Source: Chloroflexota bacterium
GTDB taxonomy: Bacteria; Chloroflexota; Limnocylindria; QHBO01
DNA: 5,652 nucleotides
Assembly: GCA_013697395.1 (NCBI GenBank)
Contig: JACCWY010000358.1
Location: 1 to 5,652, forward strand
Reading direction: 5' to 3'
The notes under the pieces were generated by a model. It saw nothing but the letters and a program-made list of their open reading frames with translations, did not search any database and was not told the DNA's origin. A program made the translations under genes and the position numbers. Of the stretch, positions 1 to 5,652 are shown one piece after another (the stretch's first letter is position 1; each line of letters starts with the position of its first letter).

Positions 1-245
1 AGCTGGCTGCTGGCGGCATGCGCCGCGGCGTTCGCCGCGATGGCGCCCGGCAGGAACCCATCGGTCAGGTCACCCGAGGGTGCACGTGTGCTGGGTGGTG
101 CCGTGATGAAGGTGCTGGACAGCATGCCCGCGATGGCGACCGCTGCGACGAAGGTTGCCAGCATCGCGGCGAGACCGCGGCGGGCGCTGGTTGACCCTTC
201 GACGGGGACGATCGTTCCGGCCGCGCTGCTGAAGAAGTGAGTCAT
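1..245 (-). CDS. N-terminal part of an unrecognised membrane-anchored or secreted protein (runs off left edge)
   Basis: I do not recognise this protein. Reading from the ATG at 245-243 gives 81 codons without a stop before the window edge, starting MTHFFSSAAGTIVPVEG. Residues 1-23 are polar and end in a basic pair (R22-R23). Residues about 24-47 are an uninterrupted hydrophobic stretch (GLAAMLATFVAAVAIAGML and onward), which is either a signal-anchor helix or a long signal peptide. A Pro/Ser/Thr-rich hinge follows (about 50-58), then an Ala-rich segment. The charge pattern puts the N-terminus in the cytoplasm and the rest outside. The Arg pair before the hydrophobic core is weakly Tat-like but lacks the full motif. 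The start is supported by AAGGAG six bases upstream. The gene is divergent from the ATPase regulator at 478 and shares its upstream region, so the two may be co-regulated; that is inference. The overlapping plus-strand frame at 40-240 has no ribosome binding site and looks like its shadow. Confidence 0.62.
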   Translation of the reverse strand, partial: MTHFFSSAAGTIVPVEGSTSARRGLAAMLATFVAAVAIAGMLSSTFITAPPSTRAPSGDLTDGFLPGAIAANAAAHAASSQ

Positions 246-251
246 CGGTCT

Positions 252-257
252 CTCCTT
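252..257 (-). promoter_or_regulatory. Shine-Dalgarno AAGGAG for the minus-strand gene
   Basis: The minus strand reads AAGGAG, then the six-base spacer AGACCG, then ATG at 245. This is a near-ideal bacterial ribosome binding site at near-ideal distance. It is the main reason for calling a real minus-strand gene at the left edge. Confidence 0.72.
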
Positions 258-313
258 GGTCTGCTCGGGCTCCCGGGCGGGTGGGCCTCTGCCCATCAGG
301 CGTGAGATACCGA

Positions 314-339
314 TGCACGGCGGTGCAGTTCCAAGGAAC
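314..339. promoter_or_regulatory. Two back-to-back short palindromes, candidate operator
   Basis: Positions 314-327 read TGCAC-GGCG-GTGCA, with five-base arms that are exact inverted copies around a four-base centre. Directly after, 328-339 read GTTCC-AA-GGAAC, again five-base exact arms around a two-base centre. Dyads of this size are typical of sites for dimeric regulators, and these lie in the shared upstream region of two divergent genes, about 140 bases before the ATPase regulator. They overlap a possible minus-strand -35 at 329-334. Five-base arms can arise by chance in GC-rich DNA; only the two being contiguous raises the interest. Operator function is inference. Confidence 0.3.
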
Positions 340-477
340 ACCCGTGACTGAACGAATGTCGGATCGACGGGACGGCAGGGCTCCGGATCGCGACCGACCG
401 CAGCGTATGCTTCGAGCGCCAGCGGCTCGCGCCCCCAGCATCGCGGGTGGACGCTGGCCGCGCGCAGGACGCTCGAA

Positions 478-3400
478 TTGGTGACTGACAAGACGGAAGT
501 CCAGCAGGCGATCGGCACGCCGTTCGTCGGGCGAGACCGCGAGCTCGAGGAGCTCCATCGTGGGCTCCGGGACACTGTGGCCGGGCGCGGCAGCCTGGTG
601 CTGATCGGCGGTGAGCCTGGAATCGGAAAGAGCCGTCTCGCCGATCAGCTCGTGTCCCGCGCACGCGACGAGGACCTGCGGGTCCTGATCGGCCGGTGCT
701 GGGACGGGGCCGGCGCGCCGGCTTACTGGCCATGGGTGCAGGCGCTGAGGATGCTCGTGCGCGGCCTTGGCGACGACGAGCTCCGGCGACTGCTGGGGAC
801 GGGCGCCGGGGACGTCGCACAGATCGTGCCGGAGCTGCGCGAGCGCCTCCCGGAGCTGCCGGCGGCCGCGGCCATCGAGTCCGAGTCCGCGCGCTTCCAG
901 CTCTTCGACTCCACGGCGGCGTTCCTGCGCCGCGCGGGGGAAGCGGGACCGCTGGTGATCGTGATCGACGACCTGCATGCGGCGGACACCCCGTCGATGC
1001 TGCTCCTGCGCTTCCTGGGGAGTCAGCTCAATGACGCCGCGCTCATGGTCGTCTGCACCTACCGGGACGCCGAGCTGACGGTGGATGCCCCCCTGACCCA
1101 TGCCGTGGACGAGATCGCCCGCCAGCCGACGACCCGCATGCTGATCCTGTCGGGCCTTGATGAAGCACCCGTCGCTCGCTTCATCCAGGCCGCCGCTGGC
1201 GTCACGCCGGGACCGCGGCTGGCTGCCGCGCTCACGCGCGAGACAGGGGGGAACCCGCTCTTCCTGGGTGAGGCGGTCCGCCTCCTCGCGGCCGAGGGCC
1301 GGCTCGACGAGGTCGCGGCGGCGCAGGCGCTGCATCTGCCCGTTCCCCGTGGCATCCGAGACGTCATCGCGCGAAGGATGGGCCTCCTCGGCGAGGAGAC
1401 GGTCGGCGACCTCGTGCACGCGGCCGCCATCGGCCCGGAATTCAGCGCGGAGGTTCTCCGGCGGGTCGAAGACCTGCCGTCCGACGAGCTGCTCGACCGA
1501 CTGGGCGAGGCCGCCCGTGCGGGGCTCATCGTGGCGGTAGCGGGAGCGCTGAGCCGGTATCGGTTCTCGCACGACCTCATTCGCGAGACGCTCTACGACG
1601 GATTGCCGGTCGGCCGCAGGGCACGGCTGCACCGGCGAATCGGCGACACGCTCGAGGCGATGCACGGAGCGGCGCCGGACGCATTCCTCGCCGAGCTCGC
1701 TCATCACTTCTTCGAAGCCTGCCGCGGCGGTGATGCCGGCGCGGACGGTGCCCGCACGGTCGCCGACCTGGCAGTCGGCTACGCAAGGGACGCCGGCGAC
1801 CAGGCCCTTCGATCGCTCGCCTACGAGGAGGCGTCGCGGCACTACCGGATGGCGCTGACGGTCCTCGAAGACCATGCCTCCGAGGAGCTCGACTCACGCA
1901 TCGAGCTGCTCCTGCGGCTCGGTGACGCGGAGGCCCGGGGTGGCGACCTTCCCGCGTCGCGCGAGACGTTTCTCATCGCAGTCGATCTCGCTCGGCGCAC
2001 CGGCGGCGCGGAGGCACTGGCCCGAGCGGCCCTCGGCTACGGTGGGCGCTTTTTCTGGGCGCGCGTCGGGAACGATCCGCACCTGATCCCGATGCTGCAG
2101 GACGCACTCGTGATGCTCGGCGGAACGGACGACCGCCTTCGCGTGCGCCTGCTGACGCGCCTGGCCTGCGCATGGCGGAGCGACCGCGAGCGGCAGCAGC
2201 AGCGAATCGCATTGAGCCAGCAGGCTGTCGACATGGCGAGGGGCCTCGAGGACCCAGCGACGCTGGGCTACGCCCTGGTCGGGTACTTCTGGGCCGCATG
2301 GCTTCCCGACAACGCGGACGAGCGGCTGACCGTGGCGAACGAGATGCTCGCCGTGGCGGAGGCCGCCGGAGACATTGAGCGAGCCATCGACGCGCATCTC
2401 ATGCTCTTCCTCGTTTTCATGGACCTTGGTCGGATGGCCGAGGCGCGAGCCCGCATGGAGGCGGTTCTGAAGCTGGCTCGTGAACTCCGCCAGCCCGCGC
2501 AGCTGTGGCTCACCTGGGCAAATCGCACGGTGTTCGCCCTCCTCGACGGTGACTACGCGCTCGCCGAGGAGACGATTGCCCAGGAGGCCGAGCAGGGGCA
2601 CCCCACGACCCCGGTCCACGACGACATCTCGGCGGTGCGGATGCATCGGTTCCTCCTTCGGCGGGAGCAGGGCCGAGGTGCCGAGGAGGAGGCGAACGTG
2701 CGCGCCTCCGTCGAGGAGTTTCCGTGGTATCCGCTGCACCGAAGCGCTCTGGCGTGCCTCCTGCTCGACGCCGGCCGGACCGAGGAAGCTCGCACGATCT
2801 TCGACGCGATGGCCGCCGACGAGTTCAGGGTGCATTACCCCGACTGCGAGTGGCTGCTCGGAATCGCCCTCGCGAGCGAGGCGTGCGCTTTGCTCGGCGA
2901 CGCATCGGCGGCCGAGATTCTCTACGCGCAGCTCCTGCCCTTCGCCGGTGGCCATGCCATCGGTCACACCGAGGGCAGCGTGGGGTCCGCGGACCGCTAT
3001 CTCGGGCTGCTCGCGGCAACGATGGGCAGAGTGGCCGCCGCCGAGCGTCACCTGGCCGACGGGATCACGGGAAATGAGCGGCTCGCGGCGTGGCCGTGGG
3101 CAGCCCATACCCAGCACGACCTCGCTCGGCTGCTCCGCCTCCGCGCCGGCCCCGGCGACGCGGACCGCGCGGATGGGCTCGATCGCGCCGCCCTTGCAAC
3201 CGCGCAGCGCCTCGGAATGACCGCGCTCCAGGTGTCGATCGGCGACGCGACGGACCCGAACGCGGATCAGCCGATCAGGGAGGCCTGGTCGACCGCCACG
3301 TTCCGTCGCGAGGGGGAGTACTGGACGATCCGCTTCGGTGGCGCTCCGTTCCGCGTGAGGGACATGAAGGGCATGCGGCACCTCGCCCGGCTGCTGGCCG

Positions 3401-3870
3401 AACCGGGCCGAGAGCTCCACGCCCTCGACCTCGCAGCGGCCGAGCGACCGAACAGTCCCGGCAGCGGCCCCGCGGTGGAGGGGCTGGCGACCGATCCGTT
3501 CGCCGACGCGGGACCGGTCATCGACCACGAGGCGCGGGAGGAGTACCGCCGCAGGCTCACCGAGCTCCGCGAGGAGCTCGACGAGGCGACCGCGTGGAAC
3601 GACCCCGAGCGCGCGGCACGGGCGACCTCGGAGATCGACGCCCTCACCCACGAGCTCGCCGCAGCGGTCGGCCTCGGCGGGCGCGACCGCGTTGCGTCGT
3701 CCCCGGCGGAGCGCGCTCGTCTGAGCGTGACACGCGCGATCCGGGCTGCCCTGGCTCGCATCGGCGAGCAGAGCACGGCTCTTGGCAGCCACCTCGACGC
3801 AACGATTCGCACGGGCACGTTCTGCTCGTACGTCCCGGATCCGCGGGCACCCATCAGCTGGGAGCTCTAG
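478..3870 (+). CDS. STAND/AAA_16-type ATPase with TPR array, MalT/LAL-like regulator with an atypical C-terminal domain
   Basis: This is a large cytoplasmic signal-transduction ATPase of 1130 residues. An N-terminal FVGRDREL box (16-23) opens the AAA_16 domain. Walker A is GGEPGIGKS (44-52), Walker B is IVIDDLHAAD (161-170), a sensor-like CTYRD follows (193-197), and TGGNPLF (256-262) is the GNP-type motif of STAND proteins. FSHDLIRETLY (363-373) marks the winged-helix-like region after the ATPase. Residues about 430-925 are helical repeats of TPR type, the usual ligand- or partner-sensing part. The end is not a LuxR helix-turn-helix. Residues 938-985 look like a short OmpR-style winged helix (GEYWTIRF, then FRVRDMKGMRHLARLL). 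A charged, probably coiled-coil stretch (1015-1063) and a conserved-looking tail (VTRAIRAALARI, RTGTFCSYVPDPR) follow. No membrane segment is seen. The start is TTG at 478 or GTG at 481; weak AGGA at 466-469 suits TTG slightly better, and no upstream ATG, GTG or TTG exists in frame. Family members usually act as ATP-dependent transcription activators or signalling hubs; the target here is unknown. Confidence 0.93.
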   Translation: MVTDKTEVQQAIGTPFVGRDRELEELHRGLRDTVAGRGSLVLIGGEPGIGKSRLADQLVSRARDEDLRVLIGRCWDGAGAPAYWPWVQALRMLVRGLGDDELRRLLGTGAGDVAQIVPELRERLPELPAAAAIESESARFQLFDSTAAFLRRAGEAGPLVIVIDDLHAADTPSMLLLRFLGSQLNDAALMVVCTYRDAELTVDAPLTHAVDEIARQPTTRMLILSGLDEAPVARFIQAAAGVTPGPRLAAALTRETGGNPLFLGEAVRLLAAEGRLDEVAAAQALHLPVPRGIRDVIARRMGLLGEETVGDLVHAAAIGPEFSAEVLRRVEDLPSDELLDRLGEAARAGLIVAVAGALSRYRFSHDLIRETLYDGLPVGRRARLHRRIGDTLEAMHGAAPDAFLAELAHHFFEACRGGDAGADGARTVADLAVGYARDAGDQALRSLAYEEASRHYRMALTVLEDHASEELDSRIELLLRLGDAEARGGDLPASRETFLIAVDLARRTGGAEALARAALGYGGRFFWARVGNDPHLIPMLQDALVMLGGTDDRLRVRLLTRLACAWRSDRERQQQRIALSQQAVDMARGLEDPATLGYALVGYFWAAWLPDNADERLTVANEMLAVAEAAGDIERAIDAHLMLFLVFMDLGRMAEARARMEAVLKLARELRQPAQLWLTWANRTVFALLDGDYALAEETIAQEAEQGHPTTPVHDDISAVRMHRFLLRREQGRGAEEEANVRASVEEFPWYPLHRSALACLLLDAGRTEEARTIFDAMAADEFRVHYPDCEWLLGIALASEACALLGDASAAEILYAQLLPFAGGHAIGHTEGSVGSADRYLGLLAATMGRVAAAERHLADGITGNERLAAWPWAAHTQHDLARLLRLRAGPGDADRADGLDRAALATAQRLGMTALQVSIGDATDPNADQPIREAWSTATFRREGEYWTIRFGGAPFRVRDMKGMRHLARLLAEPGRELHALDLAAAERPNSPGSGPAVEGLATDPFADAGPVIDHEAREEYRRRLTELREELDEATAWNDPERAARATSEIDALTHELAAAVGLGGRDRVASSPAERARLSVTRAIRAALARIGEQSTALGSHLDATIRTGTFCSYVPDPRAPISWEL

Positions 3871-3938
3871 GGAGCGCCAGCACCGGCCGACCGGCTACCA
3901 TGTGGGCAGCACACAGCACCCTCCTCACCCAGCCTGTG

Positions 3939-3966
3939 TGACCAGCCTGTGACCACCATTTGACCA
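3939..3966. repeat. Three TGACCA direct repeats at 11-bp spacing across the mutase start
   Basis: TGACCA occurs at 3939-3944, 3950-3955 and 3961-3966, each start exactly 11 bases after the last. The third copy overlaps the TTG start codon of the phosphohexomutase (TTG ACC AAG). The first two are embedded in a longer imperfect repeat, CCAGCCTGTGTGACC (3929-3943) and CCAGCCTGTGACC (3942-3954). About one helical turn between copies would place them on the same DNA face, as for a multimeric regulator; local slippage duplication is the alternative. The rest of the 89-base spacer (3871-3959) shows no Shine-Dalgarno and no convincing terminator. TACCAT at 3896-3901 is a possible but unsupported -10 box. 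The copies are seen directly; any function is inference. Confidence 0.55.
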
Positions 3967-5408
3967 AGATCAAGTTCGGGACCGATGGCTGGCGCGCCGC
4001 CATTGCCGAGGACTACACGTTCCACAACGTACGCCGCTGCGCGCGCGGCGTCGCGGAGCACCTGCAGCAGACAGGCGCCGCCGGGCGTGGCGTCGTCGTC
4101 TGCCACGACCGACGCTTCGGCTCGGAGCACTTCGCGCGGGCCTGTGTCGAGGTGCTGGCGGCGCACGACATTCGCTCGTTCACGCCGCCCGACTACGTGC
4201 CGACCCAGGTCGGCAGCTTCTTCACCCGGGAGCTGGGCGCCGGCGCCGGGATCGTGATCACGGCCAGCCACAACCCGTGGACCGATAACGGCTTCAAGGT
4301 GAAGGCCGACAGCGGCGGCGCCGCGGCGCCCGAGATGCTCGCGGCGATGGAAGCGACGATGGACACCCACGCGGAGGACGAGCTGCCGCCTCGACGCGAC
4401 TACGACGACGCGGTCGGCGCCGGCCTGGTGGAGGAGTTCGACCCCTATCCGCGGTTCCGCGAGCAGCTGGTGAGCATCGTCGACATCGAGCGGATCCGCG
4501 CGGCGGAGAAGCGGGTGCTGGTCGAGGCGCTCTACGGCTCGGGGTCGGGCTGGATGACGCGGCTGCTCGGCGGCGGCCGGCTGACCGTGCGTGAGCTGCA
4601 TCCCGAGCGCAACCCGTTCTTCGGCGGCGTGAATCCCGAGCCGATCCGCCCCAACGTGGACGAGTGGCTGGAGGAGATCCCGCGCTGGGGCGCGGACATC
4701 GGCATTGCGTTCGACGGAGATGCCGACCGTGTCGGCATGGCCACCGAGGAGGGCATCTTCGTCAACCAGCTGCAGGTCTACGGCCTGCTGTATTGGTACC
4801 TGCTCGACGTGCGCGGGCAGATCGGGCCGGCCGTCTACACCGTCACGACCACCTCCATGGCCAAGCGCCTGGCCGAGATCTACGGCACGCAGGCGCACGA
4901 GACCGGGGTCGGCTTCAAGTACGTCGGGCCGAAGATGACCGAGACGAGCGCGGTGATCGGCGGGGAGGAGTCCGGCGGCTTCGGCTTCGGGATGCACATC
5001 CCCGAGCGCGACGGCATCGCGTCCGGCCTCTTCCTGCTCGACCTGTGGCTGACGAAGGCGAAGAAGGCCTCCGCGGTGCTGGCCGAGCTCCAGGCGCTCG
5101 CCGGACCGAGCCACTACAACAGGATCGACATCCGCTTCGCGCGCGACGGCTACGACGCGGTCAAGACCGATACGCTGGCGCGGCTGGCCGAGGAGGCACC
5201 GACCGAGCTGAGCGGCCAGGAGGTCGTCGAGCGCAAGGCGCTCGAGACGAAGGACGGCTTCAAGTTCTACCGCGCCGACGGATCCTGGCTGCTCATCCGC
5301 TTCAGCGGCACCGAGGCGCTGCTGCGCGTCTATGTCGAGGCGCGCTCGCCCGAGGATGTCGATGCGCTCCTGGAAGAGGGGAGGAAGATCGCCGCCGCCG
5401 GCCGCTGA
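3960..5408 (+). CDS. Phosphoglucomutase/phosphomannomutase family protein (alpha-D-phosphohexomutase)
   Basis: A cytosolic enzyme of 482 residues, normal length for the family, which interconverts hexose-6-phosphate and hexose-1-phosphate through a phosphoserine and a bis-phosphate intermediate. All four family landmarks are present in order. These are the N-terminal FGTDGWR (6-12), the catalytic TASHNP loop with S103, the metal-binding DGDADR loop (252-257), the sugar-binding GEESG loop (335-339), and the phosphate-binding RFSGTE loop (447-452, with R456 after it). Glucose versus mannose preference cannot be set from these motifs. GEESG differs from the GEMSG typical of PMM/PGM enzymes and the GEQSG of GlmM, so glucosamine use is unlikely. 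The TTG start is well fixed: a stop lies in frame at 3939-3941, no other start codon lies between, and FGTDGWR sits at residue 6 as usual. No clear Shine-Dalgarno is seen. The next gene begins one base inside its stop (TGATG), indicating a coupled operon. Confidence 0.95.
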   Translation: MTKIKFGTDGWRAAIAEDYTFHNVRRCARGVAEHLQQTGAAGRGVVVCHDRRFGSEHFARACVEVLAAHDIRSFTPPDYVPTQVGSFFTRELGAGAGIVITASHNPWTDNGFKVKADSGGAAAPEMLAAMEATMDTHAEDELPPRRDYDDAVGAGLVEEFDPYPRFREQLVSIVDIERIRAAEKRVLVEALYGSGSGWMTRLLGGGRLTVRELHPERNPFFGGVNPEPIRPNVDEWLEEIPRWGADIGIAFDGDADRVGMATEEGIFVNQLQVYGLLYWYLLDVRGQIGPAVYTVTTTSMAKRLAEIYGTQAHETGVGFKYVGPKMTETSAVIGGEESGGFGFGMHIPERDGIASGLFLLDLWLTKAKKASAVLAELQALAGPSHYNRIDIRFARDGYDAVKTDTLARLAEEAPTELSGQEVVERKALETKDGFKFYRADGSWLLIRFSGTEALLRVYVEARSPEDVDALLEEGRKIAAAGR

Positions 5409-5652
5409 TGGATGCACGCGACTACTTCGGCTACAAGAATCCCGACGAGGAGCCAGGGGGGCCCGATCCGGTGGAGGCCGGGGATGACGACACGCCGCCG
5501 CTCTTCGAGGACGCCGTCACCCTCGACGATCCGGCCGCCCGGAAGCGGATCGATCCCGACGACATGCTCGGGCGGGTGACCGAGCTGCCGGGTCAGCTTG
5601 CCCAGGCCCGACGGGTTGTGGCACCGGTCACCCTGGACCGACGGTACACCGA
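5408..5652 (+). CDS. N-terminal part of a probable bifunctional phosphoglucose/phosphomannose isomerase (runs off right edge)
   Basis: From the ATG at 5408 the frame is open for 81 codons to the window edge. Residues 39-70 (LDDPAARKRIDPDDMLGRV, then TELPGQLAQARRV) match my memory of the start of SIS-domain phosphoglucose/phosphomannose isomerases, which typically begin LDDP...D..ML..V...P.Q...A. That enzyme interconverts fructose-6-P, glucose-6-P and mannose-6-P. The sugar-binding and catalytic parts lie beyond the window, so the call rests on this short match and on context. It directly follows a phosphohexomutase with a TGATG overlap, and the purine-rich GAGGGGAGGAAG at 5376-5387 is too far (20 bases) to serve the ATG well, so coupling is likely. 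Residues 1-38 are an acidic, Gly/Pro-rich extension (MDARDYFGYKNPDEEPGG and onward). An alternative GTG start at 5471 has AGGGGGG nine bases upstream and would remove 21 residues. Confidence 0.66.
   Translation, partial: MDARDYFGYKNPDEEPGGPDPVEAGDDDTPPLFEDAVTLDDPAARKRIDPDDMLGRVTELPGQLAQARRVVAPVTLDRRYT

Larger units (their letters stand above)
246..477. promoter_or_regulatory. Divergent intergenic region between the membrane protein and the ATPase regulator
   Basis: These 232 bases separate two genes transcribed away from each other, so promoters for both should lie here. I see no strong sigma-70-type promoter. On the plus strand TATGCT at 406-411 fits a TAnnnT -10 box but has no convincing -35 at 16-18 bases. 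On the minus strand TTGGAA (334-329) could be a -35, but the A/T-rich patch 19 bases further on (TATCTC, 309-304) is a poor -10. Two adjacent short palindromes occupy 314-339 and are listed separately. The plus-strand frame used by the regulator is open back to a TGA at 349-351 but offers no ATG, GTG or TTG before 478. The short plus-strand frame at 281-484 has no ribosome binding site and no recognisable content. Confidence 0.5.

Noticed and set aside
40..240. Plus-strand 66-codon frame at the left edge
   Set aside because: It has no ribosome binding site. The opposite strand has a well-placed AAGGAG and a protein-like hydrophobic segment.
281..484. Plus-strand 67-codon frame in the divergent region
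   Set aside because: It has no Shine-Dalgarno and no recognisable content, and it runs into the regulator's start in another frame.
541..555. GAGCTC-GAG-GAGCTC inverted/direct repeat near the start of the regulator, and a similar one near 3568
   Set aside because: These fall in Glu-Leu/Glu-rich helices where the codons GAG and CTC recur. Codon use explains them.
70..1875. Minus-strand 601-codon open frame opposite the regulator
   Set aside because: It lies antisense to clear ATPase motifs, its translation is Arg/Pro/Gln/His-rich with no domain, and such frames are expected opposite GC-rich genes.
1894..3792. Minus-strand 632-codon open frame opposite the TPR and C-terminal regions
   Set aside because: It is a compositional shadow: low-complexity Arg/Gly/Val-rich translation, no motif, and fully inside the regulator gene.
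3879..3896. GC-rich hairpin after the regulator stop, possible terminator
   Set aside because: The stem is only about four pairs (CCGG-CCGA-CCGG) plus a bulged extension, and no T-run follows.
3090..3941. Plus-strand 283-codon frame overlapping the end of the regulator
   Set aside because: It has Arg/Pro/Gly-rich shadow composition and the regulator's frame holds the conserved-looking tail. Nothing supports dual coding.
3900..3941. Thirteen-codon ATG frame (MWAAHSTLLTQPV) upstream of the mutase, possible leader peptide
   Set aside because: It has no ribosome binding site, no run of a regulatory amino acid and no attenuator hairpin after it. It is most simply chance.
3867..5417. Minus-strand 516-codon open frame opposite the phosphohexomutase
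   Set aside because: The plus strand carries all four phosphohexomutase motifs over the same bases. The antisense product has no recognisable fold and is rich in Arg, His, Asp and Gln.

Overview
The window is a GC-rich stretch (roughly 70% by eye) from a bacterial chromosome, with dense coding and strong G/C preference at third codon positions. Long spurious open frames lie antisense to the real genes, as expected at this composition. No hallmark of a phage, plasmid, transposon or CRISPR locus is visible. The style of the phosphohexomutase (a TASHNPWTDNG active-site loop), the phosphohexomutase / sugar-phosphate isomerase pair, and the large ATPase-TPR regulator suggest a soil or freshwater Chloroflexota lineage or a deep-branching actinobacterium. 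That placement is from memory of protein style and is tentative.

Layout. (1) Positions 1-245, minus strand: the first 81 codons of a gene running off the left edge, with a clear Shine-Dalgarno and one N-terminal hydrophobic segment; its function is not recognised. (2) Positions 246-477: a divergent promoter region holding two back-to-back short palindromes. (3) Positions 478-3870, plus strand: a 1130-residue STAND/AAA_16-type ATPase of the MalT/LAL regulator kind. It has an ATPase, a winged-helix-like part, a long TPR-type helical array and an unusual C-terminal module in place of the usual LuxR helix-turn-helix. (4) Positions 3871-3959: a short spacer ending in three TGACCA copies exactly 11 bp apart, the last overlapping the next start codon. 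(5) Positions 3960-5408, plus strand: a complete phosphoglucomutase/phosphomannomutase-family enzyme with all four family motifs. (6) Positions 5408-5652, plus strand: the start of a gene overlapping the previous stop by one base, read here as the N-terminus of a bifunctional phosphoglucose/phosphomannose isomerase.

How they may work together. The last two genes form a translationally coupled sugar-phosphate pair. The isomerase would convert fructose-6-P to glucose-6-P or mannose-6-P, and the mutase would move the phosphate to C1, feeding nucleotide-sugar, polysaccharide or glycogen synthesis. The large ATPase is probably a signal-responsive regulator. Its targets cannot be read from the sequence; the divergent membrane or secreted protein and the downstream sugar-phosphate genes are the obvious candidates. 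No clearly new multi-gene system is visible. The most interesting items are the regulator's C-terminal module and the two small repeat structures in the intergenic regions.
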